Part shown: piece after piece, positions 1 to 9,360 of the stretch | How positions within the stretch are numbered: position 1 is the stretch's first letter | Layout: the number at the start of each line of letters is the position of its first letter | Program-made: the position numbers and the translations under genes | Assembly: GCF_050434145.1 (NCBI RefSeq) | Contig: NZ_JBNPVX010000003.1 | Span: 49,753 to 113,752 of the forward strand | Reading direction: 5' to 3' | Source of the DNA: JAISST01 sp050434145 | GTDB lineage: Bacteria; Fusobacteriota; Fusobacteriia; Fusobacteriales; Fusobacteriaceae | Length of the DNA stretch: 64,000 bases | The notes under the pieces: model-generated | The model's database searches: none | Seen by the model: the letters and a program-made list of their open reading frames with translations, nothing else | What the model was told of the DNA's origin: nothing

Positions 1-239
1 ATTTGGGTAGAGGATTAGCTCATAGAGGGATGCAGAGTTATCAAAATGCAATAAATGATTTACGTAAATATTTGAATTATAGTAGAAGTGAAAATTTATA
101 CATTACTATAGCTGCAATGCATGCAAAATTAGAGGAATATGAGCAAGCAGTGACATTGCTGGAAAGAGCACCTAAAACAAGAGTAGTAAATAATATGCTG
201 CTGAATATGAAATCAGAAATGCAGAAAATTAAAAATTAA
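1..239 (+). CDS. C-terminal end of a TPR-like protein (cut by window edge)
   Basis: The reading frame is open from the first complete codon to the TAA at 237-239, so this is the last 78 or so residues of a gene that begins before the window. The residues form amphipathic helices typical of tetratricopeptide repeats: an alanine/tyrosine-containing helix pair around IAAMHAKLEEYEQAVTLLERA matches the usual spacing of a TPR A/B helix pair. Such domains mediate protein-protein contacts. The function of the whole protein cannot be judged from this piece. It is followed closely by dprA on the same strand. Confidence 0.6.
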   Translation, partial: LGRGLAHRGMQSYQNAINDLRKYLNYSRSENLYITIAAMHAKLEEYEQAVTLLERAPKTRVVNNMLLNMKSEMQKIKN

Positions 240-346
240 TTATAATTAGTTAGTATTTGCTGGTGGAAAAGAAGAATTAACAAATAATGAAAGCATGAAC
301 TTGCAAGACAAAAATAGGTTAAAATGGGTATGATATGGGAGGAAAT

Positions 347-1405
347 GTGAATTGGTATAAATTAAGGGTATTAGGGATAAGAGATTCTGTTATCAGGAAT
401 TTGATGAAAAATATTAAGAATTTTTCTGATTTATTTAAATTAGATGAAAATCATTTGAGAAAATATTTTAAATTTGAAGAAAATGAAATATTGCAGATGA
501 GAAAACTTGATAAACTGAATATTGAAAGAGAAATAGAATTGTTAGTAAAAAACAGAGTGAGAGTAATTAATCTTACTGATGAGGATTATCCAGAAGATTT
601 AAAGAATATAAGTCAGCCACCAGTATTCCTTTATTATAGAGGAAATGTAAAATTGTTGAAAGGAAGAAAAATAGCTGTTGTCGGAACAAGAAGAGCAACT
701 AGTTATGGGAAAATGGCTTGTGAAAAAATAACAGATGGTTTGGTAGATGGGGGAGTAACAACAGTAAGTGGTCTAGCATTAGGGATTGATGCTATTTGTC
801 ATAGAAGAACATTAGAAAAAAAAGGGGATACTATTGCTGTATTAGGTAGTGGTATAGATGTAATATATCCCAAAATAAATAAAAAATTATGGGAAGATAT
901 AGGTGAAAAAGGGTTAATAATAACAGAGTTTCCATTGGGGACAGAGCCCACTAATTACAATTTTCCTATGCGTAATAGGATTATAGTAGGGATATCTCGT
1001 GGTGTAGTAGTAGTAGAAAGTCAAGAAAGTGGTGGGAGTCTCATTACAGCCAACATTGTTTTGGAAGAAAATAGGGATGTATTTGCAGTTTCAGGAGATA
1101 TTTTTTCTCCATCTTCTCAAGGTTGTAATAATCTAATAAAGCGTAGTCATGCAAAGTTGATTACTGATGTGCAAGATATCCTGAATGAATATGGATGGAG
1201 TAGCAAAAAAGAAGAATATTCTTTACCAAAGCTCAGTGAGATAGAATCTAAAGTGTATGGTGAATTAGTGAAAGAAAAAACTTTGGATGAATTGATAGTT
1301 TCAACTGGAGAAAAGACATCTGATCTACTCTCTGTGCTAATGGATTTGGAAATAAAAAATATTGTAGTTAGCATTTCTGGTGGAAAATATAGAAGAAGAA
1401 ATTGA
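347..1405 (+). CDS. dprA: DNA-processing protein DprA
   Basis: DprA loads RecA on single-stranded DNA entering during natural transformation and protects it. The product is about 352 residues. A helical N-terminal part (about residues 1-70) precedes the Rossmann-like DprA core, which has VVGTRRATSYG, SGLALGIDAICHRRTL, GSGIDVIYPKIN, FPMRNRIIVGISRGVVVVE and SGGSLITA, the standard order of conserved blocks. A winged-helix-like C-terminal end (about 290-350) follows. The start is uncertain: an ATG at 335 is in frame, but the only good Shine-Dalgarno sequence, GGGAGG at 337-342, lies inside that extension and points to the GTG at 347, giving an N terminus MNWYKLRVLG. The gene is followed by topA, an order also seen in other bacteria. 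Confidence 0.93.
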   Translation: MNWYKLRVLGIRDSVIRNLMKNIKNFSDLFKLDENHLRKYFKFEENEILQMRKLDKLNIEREIELLVKNRVRVINLTDEDYPEDLKNISQPPVFLYYRGNVKLLKGRKIAVVGTRRATSYGKMACEKITDGLVDGGVTTVSGLALGIDAICHRRTLEKKGDTIAVLGSGIDVIYPKINKKLWEDIGEKGLIITEFPLGTEPTNYNFPMRNRIIVGISRGVVVVESQESGGSLITANIVLEENRDVFAVSGDIFSPSSQGCNNLIKRSHAKLITDVQDILNEYGWSSKKEEYSLPKLSEIESKVYGELVKEKTLDELIVSTGEKTSDLLSVLMDLEIKNIVVSISGGKYRRRN

Positions 1406-1464
1406 ATTAAAAAAAATGTAGCAAAGAATTAATGTCCTTTGCTGTATTATATTTGTGAAAAAAA

Positions 1465-1493
1465 TTGACTTAAGAAACAATATATTTTATAAT
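1465..1493 (+). promoter_or_regulatory. Promoter upstream of topA
   Basis: TTGACT at 1465-1470 and TATAAT at 1488-1493 are separated by 17 bp, a near-perfect sigma-70-type promoter. It would give topA a leader of about 180 nt and separate topA transcription from dprA. This is seen in the sequence; activity is inferred. Confidence 0.7.
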
Positions 1494-1676
1494 AGCACAT
1501 GGAAAAAATTTTGAATAAAATTTAAAACCAATTATAAATTTATAGAGTCAAATATTAGTATGAAAAATTATTAATTTATAAAAATAAAATATGAGAAAAG
1601 TATAATCTTCATATTTTAGTGATGGTTTAATATAATTTGCATAGGTTATAGAATTTTGATTAAGGAGCTGGTTAAA

Positions 1677-4049
1677 TTGTCGAAGAAAAATTTAGTTATA
1701 GTAGAATCGCCTGCTAAAGCTAAAACAATAGAAAAAATACTTGGCAAGGATTATGAAGTGGTAGCTTCCTATGGACATGTGAGAGATTTACCAAAAAGTA
1801 AATTAGGTGTAGATGTTAATAACAACTTCGAGCCATCTTATGGGACAATAAAAGGAAAAGGTGAAGTAGTAAAAATGCTACGTGGACTTGCTAAAAAAGC
1901 TGACAAAGTATATCTTGCTTCAGATCCTGACCGTGAAGGAGAGGCTATAGCGTGGCATATAGCAAATACACTAAAATTGGATGAAAATGATAAAAATAGA
2001 ATAGAATTTAATGAAATAACAGTTAATGCAATACAAAATTCTATAAAAAATCCTAGAAAAATTGATATGTATAAGGTAAATGCACAACAAGCTAGAAGAA
2101 TACTAGATAGACTAGTGGGATATGGGATAAGTCCTTTTCTATGGAAGAGTATTTCTTCCAAAACAAGTGCTGGGAGAGTTCAATCTGTAGCATTAAAGAT
2201 AATTTGTGATTTGGAAGATAAAATAAAGGCTTTTATACCAGAGAAATATTGGGAAATAAAAGGTGAGTTTCAGCATAAATTGCTATTAAATCTTTATAAA
2301 ATAGAAAATGAAAAAGTAGATAAAGTCACAGATGAAAAAATAGCTGATGAAATAAAAAAAGTAGAGAAAAAAGATTTTAATGTAATAGAAGCAAAAATTT
2401 CAAAAAGAACTAAAAATCCACCATTACCATTGAAAACTAGTACATTACAACAATTGGCATCATCTTATTTGGGTTTTTCACCTTCACGTACAATGAGAAT
2501 AGCACAAGGGTTGTATGAAGGTATTGATATAAAAGGCAAAGGTCATATAGGATTGATTACGTATATGAGAACTGACTCGACAAGAATATCACAAGAAGCT
2601 ATTAATATGGCAAAAAATTATATAGAAAAAACATTTGGAGAAAACTATATAGGAAAGCAAAAAGATGTAAAATCCAAAGGAAATGTACAGGATGCTCATG
2701 AAGCTATCCGTCCCACAGATGTATCATTAACTCCAGAGTATTTGAATAGTTATCTGAATAAAGACCAAGAGAAGCTTTACAGATTGATATGGGAACGGTT
2801 TTTGATATCACAATTGGCACCTATGAAATATGATCAATTTGAGTTAATTGTGGAAAAAGAAAAATTTCAATTTAGAGGTACTTTGAATAAAATAACATTT
2901 GATGGTTACTATAAAATATTTAAGGATGAAGAAGAATTACCATTGGGAGATTTTCCTGATATAAATACAGGTGAAAATCTAAAATTGAATAAACTCTTAA
3001 TAAAAGAAGATTTTACAAAACCACCTGCAAGATTGACAGAATCGTCTTTGGTAAAAAAATTGGAAGCTGAGGGAATAGGAAGACCATCTACATATGCTAC
3101 TATAATCGAAACATTAAAAAAAAGAGAATATGTAAATGTTAATACTGGGAAAAGCTTGGTACCTACATTGTTAGGTTATGAAGTAAAAGAAAAATTGGAT
3201 GATAATTTTCCGCAGATAATGGATATCAAGTTTACAGCAGGACTTGAAAATGAACTAGATGAAATTTCTGATGGTAAAAAAAATTGGATAAAGGTATTAA
3301 GTGATTTTAATGGAGAGTTATCAAAGGAAATAGCTCATTTTGCATCTATTGTGGAAGAAGAAATGTCTCGGATAGTGGAATCTGATGTGCCATGTAAGTG
3401 TGGCAAAGGAAATATGATTTTAAAAACAGGAAGATTTGGTAGATATCTTAGTTGTCCTGTTGAAAGTGAAGAATGTAAAGAGAAAATATCTTTGCGTGGA
3501 ATTGATATACCAGCAAGTGATATTAAAGATGGGCATATATATGTGAAAGGTGCTGTGGAAGAGTCTTTGAGAAACAAAGCTGGTAGAATGACAGATGTTA
3601 AGACTAATAAAGGTGCAATGTATTTATTGAAGTTAGGAAGATTTGGAAGTTATTTAGAAAGTGAGAATTTTGCTAATGATAATGAAAGAATGCCATTACC
3701 TACAGAGATCAGAAAAATATTAGCAAATGGAAATGAAGAAGAAATAAATGGTGTAGTACAATTGAGAGAAATTTTAGATAGATTAAAATCTGAAGATGAT
3801 GCTATACTTGCAAAGGCTGGAGTATGTGAGAAATGTGGAAAACCATTTAAAATAGGCGCTGGAAGATGGGGAAAATTCTTGGCTTGTACTGGTTATCCAG
3901 ACTGTAAGAATATTAAGAAGTTACCTGGCTCGGAGAATGCCAAGTCAACTGTGGGTGTAACAAAAACTAGCGCTAAAAAGACAACAGCTACCAACAAGAA
4001 GACTACTAAAAAAGCTACTACTCCTAAGAAAACCACAAAAAAGAAATAA
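1677..4049 (+). CDS. topA: DNA topoisomerase I
   Basis: Type IA topoisomerase that relaxes negative supercoils by cutting one strand through a tyrosine. About 790 residues. The TOPRIM domain begins near residue 3 (LVIVESPAKAKTIEKILG) and contains the acidic DPDREGEAIAWH block. The active-site tyrosine is in GLITYMRTDSTR. Two C-terminal zinc ribbons are visible, CKCGKGNMIL...C...C and CEKCGKPFKIG...CTGYPDC, followed by a Lys/Thr-rich basic tail of about 40 residues. The in-frame TTG at 1656 has no ribosome site; AAGGAG at 1662-1667 sits 9 nt before the TTG at 1677, so that is taken as the start (MSKKNLVIVESP). A promoter lies at 1465-1493 and a terminator follows the stop. Confidence 0.96.
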   Translation: MSKKNLVIVESPAKAKTIEKILGKDYEVVASYGHVRDLPKSKLGVDVNNNFEPSYGTIKGKGEVVKMLRGLAKKADKVYLASDPDREGEAIAWHIANTLKLDENDKNRIEFNEITVNAIQNSIKNPRKIDMYKVNAQQARRILDRLVGYGISPFLWKSISSKTSAGRVQSVALKIICDLEDKIKAFIPEKYWEIKGEFQHKLLLNLYKIENEKVDKVTDEKIADEIKKVEKKDFNVIEAKISKRTKNPPLPLKTSTLQQLASSYLGFSPSRTMRIAQGLYEGIDIKGKGHIGLITYMRTDSTRISQEAINMAKNYIEKTFGENYIGKQKDVKSKGNVQDAHEAIRPTDVSLTPEYLNSYLNKDQEKLYRLIWERFLISQLAPMKYDQFELIVEKEKFQFRGTLNKITFDGYYKIFKDEEELPLGDFPDINTGENLKLNKLLIKEDFTKPPARLTESSLVKKLEAEGIGRPSTYATIIETLKKREYVNVNTGKSLVPTLLGYEVKEKLDDNFPQIMDIKFTAGLENELDEISDGKKNWIKVLSDFNGELSKEIAHFASIVEEEMSRIVESDVPCKCGKGNMILKTGRFGRYLSCPVESEECKEKISLRGIDIPASDIKDGHIYVKGAVEESLRNKAGRMTDVKTNKGAMYLLKLGRFGSYLESENFANDNERMPLPTEIRKILANGNEEEINGVVQLREILDRLKSEDDAILAKAGVCEKCGKPFKIGAGRWGKFLACTGYPDCKNIKKLPGSENAKSTVGVTKTSAKKTTATNKKTTKKATTPKKTTKKK

Positions 4050-4062
4050 TTATAAAAATTAA

Positions 4063-4094
4063 AAAGGTTATTGTATTTGCAATAATCTTTTTTT
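4063..4094 (+). terminator. Rho-independent terminator of topA
   Basis: AAAGGTTATTG and CAATAATCTTT pair with one G-T wobble around a 6-nt loop, and the right arm runs into a T tract. It lies 14 nt past the topA stop. Confidence 0.75.
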
Positions 4095-4263
4095 CAGTGT
4101 ATTTTATTAAAAAAATACTAATAAAACAGTATGAAAAAAATAGTATTAAAAATAGTAGAAAATGAGTCAATATTAGAATTTATATAGTTAATTATGTAAT
4201 ATTGATGAAGTCAAAACTATAAAATTGAAAATAATTAAAAACTTTAATGTATTAGGAGGGAAA

Positions 4264-4932
4264 ATGGGATTTCTAAGTGTTTTTGATGTGATTGGTCCTA
4301 ATATGGTAGGGCCTTCAAGTTCACATACAGCAGGAGCAGTAAGAATATCATTGCTAGCTAGAAAAATGTTAACTGGAAAAATAAAAAAAGCTAAATTTGT
4401 CCTTTATGGCTCATTTGCCAATACATACAGAGGACATGGTACAGATAGAGCACTATTGGGCGGGATAATGAATTTTCAGACTGATGACTTACGTATAAGG
4501 GATTCATTTAATCTTGCCAAAGAAGCTGGGATAGAGTATTCATTTGAGATTAATACTAATGAAAAAGATGTACATCCAAATACTGCAGATATTATATTGA
4601 CCAATGAAAATGATTTTCAAATTGCTGTGCGAGGGGAGTCACTAGGTGGAGGCAAGGTCAGAATAAGTGAAATAAATAAAGTAAAAGTTGATTTTAATGG
4701 AGAATACTCTACCTTGATTGTAATTCATAAAGATACAAAAGGTGTAATGGCTCACATAACCAAGGTACTTAGTGAGCATGATGTTAATATAGCTTTTATG
4801 AAACTGTTCAGAGAAGAAAAAGGCGGGACATCTTATGCAATTGTAGAATCTGATGAAAAAATTCCTAAAGATGTTATGAGTGAAATACAAAAGAATAAAA
4901 GTGTAGTTAAATCCATGTTGGTAGAAATATAG
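4264..4932 (+). CDS. sdaAB: L-serine dehydratase, beta subunit
   Basis: Beta subunit of the iron-sulfur L-serine deaminase that converts serine to pyruvate and ammonia. The protein is 222 residues: the N-terminal half carries the family signature SVFDVIGPNMVGPSSSHTAG, and the C-terminal 75 residues (from about THPSTLIVIHKD-like TLIVIHKDTKGVMAHIT) form an ACT domain that probably senses serine. The frame opens at a TTG at 4225, but AGGAGGG at 4254-4260 directs initiation at the ATG at 4264. It is 10 nt upstream of sdaAA, which overlaps its role as the catalytic partner; the two form an operon. In a fermentative anaerobe the pathway feeds pyruvate to NifJ, encoded further along. Confidence 0.95.
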   Translation: MGFLSVFDVIGPNMVGPSSSHTAGAVRISLLARKMLTGKIKKAKFVLYGSFANTYRGHGTDRALLGGIMNFQTDDLRIRDSFNLAKEAGIEYSFEINTNEKDVHPNTADIILTNENDFQIAVRGESLGGGKVRISEINKVKVDFNGEYSTLIVIHKDTKGVMAHITKVLSEHDVNIAFMKLFREEKGGTSYAIVESDEKIPKDVMSEIQKNKSVVKSMLVEI

Positions 4933-4942
4933 GAGGCATTGA

Positions 4943-5815
4943 ATGAATTTTTTAGATGGAAAAGATCTCATTGAATTGTGTAATAAACATAATAAAAAAA
5001 TATCAGAAATAATGAAAGAACGAGAAGTGACTGAGACCAATATTTCTATGGAAGAAATACAAGAAAAAATGAAGAAAGCTTATGAAATCATGAAAAAATC
5101 CACTCACATTCCTTTGACTACACCATTGAAATCCATGGGAGGACTTATTGGTGGTGAAAGTACCAAATTAGATTCTTTGGAAAAGAATAATAGAAATATT
5201 TGTGGATCAGTGGTTTCCAAAGCAATAAAGTATGCTATGGCTGTACTAGAAGTAAATTCTTCTATGGGTGTAATAGTAGCTGCACCTACTGCTGGGTCAT
5301 CTGGAGTAGTCCCAGGAGTATTGTTGGCATTACAAGAAGAATATAACTTAAGTGATAATGCTATTATAGAAAGTCTATTTACTGCTGGAGCAATAGGATA
5401 TTTATTTATGAAAAATGGATCTGTTGCGGGAGCAGAAATAGGCTGTCAAGGTGAAGTGGGAGTAGCTTCGGCTATGGCAGCTGGGGCTGTGGTTGAGATA
5501 ATGGGAGGGACACCAGAGATGTCTATGACTGCTGCTACAATGGCTATTATGAATCTTTTGGGATTGGTTTGTGATCCTGTGGCAGGACTAGTAGAATGTC
5601 CTTGCCAAAGTAGGAATGCAATAGGTGCTTCCAATGCTCTAATATGTGCAGAAATGTCATTGGCTGGAATCAAGCAATTTATAACTTTTGACGAAATGGT
5701 AGATACATTGATGGTAGTAGGAAGAGGAATCCCATTTGAATTGCGAGAAACAGGACTTGGAGGATGTGCTTGTACACCTAGTGGTTGTGCAAAGACTTCT
5801 CAGATTTTTGGATAA
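4943..5815 (+). CDS. sdaAA: L-serine dehydratase, iron-sulfur-dependent, alpha subunit
   Basis: Catalytic alpha subunit of the two-chain L-serine dehydratase; it holds the [4Fe-4S] cluster whose free iron site binds serine. At 290 residues it is of normal length. Conserved blocks are MGVIVAAPTAGSSGVVPG, EIGCQGEVGVASAMAAGAV, CDPVAGLVECPCQSRNA and a C-terminal GGCACTPSGCA; the cysteines in these blocks include the cluster ligands. AGGAGG at 4931-4936 overlaps the end of sdaAB and serves the ATG at 4943. It is cotranscribed with sdaAB, and trmFO starts 24 nt after the stop. Confidence 0.96.
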   Translation: MNFLDGKDLIELCNKHNKKISEIMKEREVTETNISMEEIQEKMKKAYEIMKKSTHIPLTTPLKSMGGLIGGESTKLDSLEKNNRNICGSVVSKAIKYAMAVLEVNSSMGVIVAAPTAGSSGVVPGVLLALQEEYNLSDNAIIESLFTAGAIGYLFMKNGSVAGAEIGCQGEVGVASAMAAGAVVEIMGGTPEMSMTAATMAIMNLLGLVCDPVAGLVECPCQSRNAIGASNALICAEMSLAGIKQFITFDEMVDTLMVVGRGIPFELRETGLGGCACTPSGCAKTSQIFG

Positions 5816-5839
5816 AATATATAATAATGGAGCTAGGTA

Positions 5840-7153
5840 ATGGAATTGAAGACAGATTATGTAATAGTAGTAGGAGCAGGATTAGCTGGTTGTGAAGCTG
5901 CATATCAACTTGCTAAGCGAAATATAAAAGTAAAACTTTATGAAATGAAACCTAAGAAATATACTGAAACACATAGTAATCCAAATTTTGCAGAATTGGT
6001 ATGCAGTAATTCATTGGGAAGTAGTAATATAGGCAATGCCTCTGGTCTAATGAAAGAAGAATTAAGAAAATTAGACTCATTATTGATAAAAATAGCAGAT
6101 AAAACGAAAGTGCCAGCAGGACAGGCTTTGGCTGTAGATAGAAATGGATTTTCTCAATTGATAACTGATTATTTGAGAGACATGGTAAATGTAGAGATAA
6201 TAAATGAAGAATTTTCAGAAATTCCTAAAGATAGGATTGTATTAATATCATCAGGACCACTTACAAGTGAAATATTGACAGATGAAATAAAGAAATTATT
6301 AGGATCAGAGTATTTATATTTTTATGATGCTGCTGCTCCTATAGTAACTAAAGAGAGTGTAGATATGAATAGTGCGTATATGCAATCTAGATATGGAAAA
6401 GGTGATGGAGAATATATCAATTGCCCTATGTCAAAGGAAGAGTACACTCATTTTTATAATGAATTAATAAATGGAGAAAGAGCACCATTGAAAAAATTTG
6501 AAGAAGAAAAGCTTTTTGAAGGGTGCATGCCAGTGGAAAAAATAGGAATGACAGGGGAAAAAAGTCTTTTATTTGGACCATTGAAGCCTAAAGGTCTTAT
6601 TAATCCAAGGACTGATAAAATGGATTACGCAGTAGTACAATTAAGACAAGATGACAAAGAAGGAAAGCTATATAATTTGGTTGGATTTCAAACTAATCTC
6701 AAATGGGGTGAGCAAAAAAGAATATTTTCATTGATTCCAGCTTTGAAAAATGCAGAGTTTATAAGGTATGGTGTAATGCACAGAAACACTTTTATAGATT
6801 CGCCTAAATATCTAGACAAAACATTAAAATTGAAGATTTGTGATAATATATACTTTGCAGGTCAGATTACAGGGGCTGAAGGCTATGTAGCTGCCATAGG
6901 GACTGGTTGTTATGTTGGGATTAATATTGCCAATAGGTTGCTTGGGAAGTCACCTTTTATTTTAGATAATAGAAGTTCTTTAGGTGCAATCATTGACTAT
7001 ATTACAGATACTCATAAGAACTTTCAACCTATGGGACCAAATTTTGGAATTATAAAAGGATTAGATAGAAAGATAAGAGATAAGAAAGAAAAATATAATG
7101 AAATAGCAAAGATTGCCTTGGAGTATGTAGAAGAAGAATCAAACAATTTGTAG
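5840..7153 (+). CDS. trmFO: tRNA (uracil-54-C5) methyltransferase, folate/FAD-dependent TrmFO
   Basis: TrmFO makes ribothymidine at position 54 of tRNA with methylene-tetrahydrofolate as carbon donor and reduced FAD. The 437-residue product starts with a dinucleotide-binding fold, VVGAGLAGCEAAYQLAKR (residues 10-27), followed by ETHSNPNFAELVCSNSLGS, a TrmFO signature with a conserved cysteine. The C-terminal FAD-binding block is YFAGQITGAEGYVAAIGTGCYVG. The start ATG follows GGAGC at 5829. It lies 24 nt after sdaAA and is probably in the same transcript. In many Firmicutes and Fusobacteria this gene is near topA, dprA and the xerC-hslV pair, as here, although a 7-kb accessory stretch now separates it from hslV. 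Confidence 0.97.
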   Translation: MELKTDYVIVVGAGLAGCEAAYQLAKRNIKVKLYEMKPKKYTETHSNPNFAELVCSNSLGSSNIGNASGLMKEELRKLDSLLIKIADKTKVPAGQALAVDRNGFSQLITDYLRDMVNVEIINEEFSEIPKDRIVLISSGPLTSEILTDEIKKLLGSEYLYFYDAAAPIVTKESVDMNSAYMQSRYGKGDGEYINCPMSKEEYTHFYNELINGERAPLKKFEEEKLFEGCMPVEKIGMTGEKSLLFGPLKPKGLINPRTDKMDYAVVQLRQDDKEGKLYNLVGFQTNLKWGEQKRIFSLIPALKNAEFIRYGVMHRNTFIDSPKYLDKTLKLKICDNIYFAGQITGAEGYVAAIGTGCYVGINIANRLLGKSPFILDNRSSLGAIIDYITDTHKNFQPMGPNFGIIKGLDRKIRDKKEKYNEIAKIALEYVEEESNNL

Positions 7154-7304
7154 AAGAATGAGCTAGAAGTCAAAAAATTTTACTTCTAATTTAATGAAAA
7201 TATTATTAAAGAGTATTATTTGGTTTAACTTTGAAAAATATTTTATGTTTTATCTCTAGTACTTAATGATATTGAGGGAGAATATGAAATTAAAATGGAA
7301 AGAG

Positions 7305-7343
7305 AATAGTAAACTATTGGATTAGGAACAATAGTTTACTATT
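7305..7343. terminator. Bidirectional terminator hairpin
   Basis: A perfect 15-bp inverted repeat, AATAGTAAACTATTG and its complement, with a 9-nt loop. It lies between trmFO and the convergent SDR gene and could end transcripts from both sides. The arms are AT-rich. Confidence 0.7.
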
Positions 7344-7472
7344 TTATGTGTATTGAATATAGTGAGAAAAGATTAATATTATATGGAATGTGTCATCACA
7401 GATGATATTTATGAAAAGACTGTTTCCGATTGTCAGTGGAGCATTAATTGCAGTAGTTTTTTATTATTGCTT

Positions 7473-8282
7473 TTATTTAGACATTGATTTTTCCATTATT
7501 GAAGAAAAAATTCTTTGTGGTAAAATTTTTCTCATAAAAATAGCTTCTTTAGATTTTCCTGTTGGAAAACGTAATTTATCACAAGAATTAGTTGCTGCTT
7601 TATATATGGTCTTAGCAACATCTTCTGAACTAGATCCATTATTACCATTTTTTATTAAATTTGCTATTATATTTTTAGAATAATCATTATAATCATTTTC
7701 TTTACTGTCACCAAAAACAGTCATTGAACGATTATAAAAATCCGTTTTTATCACTCCAGGTTCGATAATTTTTACTTTAATATTAAATGGCATTAACTCA
7801 TACTGTAGTGATTCAGAAAAGCCTTCCACTCCCCACTTTGTAGCATGATAAATTGATTGTAATGGTACTGATATAATACCAGCTATTGATGAAATATTTA
7901 TTATTGTACCTGATTTTTTCTCCCTAAAATGCGGAATCATTAACCTTGTGACTTCCATTAATCCAATAAGATTAGTATCTATTATTCTTTTAATTTCTTC
8001 AGAAGATGCCAGTTCTGCTGGACCTATTCCATAATAACCTGCATTATTAACTAAAACATCTATTTTTCCAAAATATTCTATCCCCTTTTTTATTGCAATA
8101 ATTATACTATTTTTATCCGTTACATCACATTTTGCTAATAATATATTTTTTATATTAGCCAACTCTGTTTCTTTTTCGGGATTTCTCATTGTAGCTACAA
8201 CATTCCATCCTTTTTTTTGAAATAGTTTAGCTGTTGCTTTCCCTATTCCAGATGAAGCCCCAGTTATAAAAATTGTCTTCAT
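7473..8282 (-). CDS. Short-chain dehydrogenase/reductase (SDR)
   Basis: Classical SDR oxidoreductase of 269 residues. It has the nucleotide-binding TGASSGIGKATAKLF near the N terminus, the structural NNAGYYGIG block, the catalytic serine in INISSIAGI and the YxxxK active site in YHATKWGVEGFSESL. The residue pattern at the end of beta-strand 2 (ATMRNPEK) suggests NADP(H), which is inference. The substrate cannot be predicted. GGAGGT lies 5 nt before the ATG. It is convergent with trmFO, and another minus-strand gene follows upstream of it. The plus-strand frame opposite its 3' part is a shadow. Confidence 0.92.
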   Translation of the reverse strand: MKTIFITGASSGIGKATAKLFQKKGWNVVATMRNPEKETELANIKNILLAKCDVTDKNSIIIAIKKGIEYFGKIDVLVNNAGYYGIGPAELASSEEIKRIIDTNLIGLMEVTRLMIPHFREKKSGTIINISSIAGIISVPLQSIYHATKWGVEGFSESLQYELMPFNIKVKIIEPGVIKTDFYNRSMTVFGDSKENDYNDYSKNIIANLIKNGNNGSSSEDVAKTIYKAATNSCDKLRFPTGKSKEAIFMRKILPQRIFSSIMEKSMSK

Positions 8283-8333
8283 TTTACCTCCATATTATTA
8301 TAGCTTTTAATTATCTTGCCTTATATTTCTCTA

Positions 8334-8747
8334 TTAATTGAATAAATCATTAAATTCTTGTCTTTGATCCAGAGCAAATGGATTTCCTTGATCAACTTGT
8401 CCTGTTCCCATTGTAATCATCTCAATTATAAATCTATTTTTATCTTTTACATATTTATCTTTTTCCATGGGATCACCTATTTCTATAGTAGCACAATCTT
8501 TTCTAACATCAATAATTATTTTATTATTATCAAACCATACTCTTTTTTCTGATTTTTTGCTGATTCTATTATTATTAAAATCCAAATATACTAAATCAAA
8601 AAAATTTTTTCTTTCATTAAATAACACCAAATATCTATATCTCCATTTTCTAATATAGCGACCTTTCTTCTCTACATAAGTATTCCATCCAGTTATCCAA
8701 CTAGAATTAAAATTCGGATAATTATTGCTTAAAAATTCTTCTATCAA
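8334..8747 (-). CDS. Hypothetical protein, C-terminal part of a frameshifted membrane-anchored protein
   Basis: This 137-residue frame opens at a TTG without a convincing ribosome site. It is hydrophilic, rich in Trp/Tyr/Lys near the N terminus (SSWITGWNTYVEKKGRY), and matches no family I recognise. The frame is open further upstream and joins, after a shift of one base, a small ORF at 8756-8866 that has a good ribosome site and a transmembrane helix. The two pieces together would make a protein of about 170 residues with an N-terminal membrane anchor. The junction coincides with seven A on the coding strand (8774-8780). Either the locus is a fresh pseudogene, or the run is a slippage or phase-variation site. 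Confidence 0.6.
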   Translation of the reverse strand: MIEEFLSNNYPNFNSSWITGWNTYVEKKGRYIRKWRYRYLVLFNERKNFFDLVYLDFNNNRISKKSEKRVWFDNNKIIIDVRKDCATIEIGDPMEKDKYVKDKNRFIIEMITMGTGQVDQGNPFALDQRQEFNDLFN

Positions 8748-8755
8748 CCTCTGAT

Positions 8756-8866
8756 CTATACCAGATTCTCTTCTTTTTTTGATGCAGCCTCATCTTTCTT
8801 CATTAAAATAAAAACTAATAATGCAAAAAGTAATACAATTATAGCTATTATAAAAAATATTTTCAT
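8756..8866 (-). CDS. Small membrane ORF, N-terminal part of the frameshifted gene
   Basis: A 36-residue ORF with ATG at 8866 preceded by AGGAGA. The first 22 residues, MKIFFIIAIIVLLFALLVFI and the two that follow, are a single hydrophobic helix followed by MKKDEAASKKEE. It stops at a TAG (8758-8756), 9 nt before the TTG of the next frame. A shift of -1 at TCA AAA AAA would carry translation into the 137-residue frame at 8334-8747. On its own it looks like a signal-anchor without a domain to anchor, which supports the reading that the two pieces were one gene. Confidence 0.6.
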   Translation of the reverse strand: MKIFFIIAIIVLLFALLVFILMKKDEAASKKEENLV

Positions 8867-8971
8867 ATCATCTCCTAATTATATTATATATTTTCTGTAT
8901 TCGAACTAAAATAAAAATTTTATTTCTATAATCTATAATTTTCATGCTCTATAAAACTCATATCATGTTTT

Positions 8972-9360
8972 CTACACAATTATATCTTGATATGGCTTGT
9001 TTCTAAAGATTTCTTCCCTTAATATTCCTTCTTCTTTGAATCCTATTTTTTTATAACAATATTCACCTTTTATATTAAACTTATAGTACTGTAATTTAAT
9101 TTTATGAATATTCATCTCATCAAAAATATGACAGCAAAGAGTTCTCAAGATATCAGTATCATATCCTCTTCCTCTAATATTTACATTGCAATTTTTTTAT
9201 TGTAATTACTGATATCACACCCTCCGATATATTTTTCTGAGGATTTTTTATATTGCAAAGTTGAAAAGTGGACCATTATTTGTTTATGACTTTCTCTACA
9301 TAATCCTTTTTCTGATTCCAATGACAATGGAAAAATATAACTATTATAAAGAGTCTTTCT
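8972..9360 (-). pseudogene. Decayed GNAT-family N-acetyltransferase
   Basis: The translated minus strand shows a GNAT acetyltransferase in pieces. From about 9360 a frame reads through LESEKGLCRESHKQIMVHF and EKYIGGCDISNYNKKIA and then stops at a TAA. A second frame continues with NVNIRGRGYDTDILRTLCC, DEMNIHKIKLQYYKFNIKG, YCYKKIGFKEEGILREEIF and a TAG at 8972-8974. The RGRGY block is the acetyl-CoA pyrophosphate-binding motif, and YKKIGFKEEG is the usual C-terminal motif of RimJ/RimL-like enzymes. The frame change lies at an A-rich run near 9195. No good start remains, so the gene is judged dead. Confidence 0.6.

Noticed and set aside
7390..7683. 97-residue plus-strand frame
   Set aside because: It lies opposite the 3' part of the SDR gene and has no ribosome site or family features.
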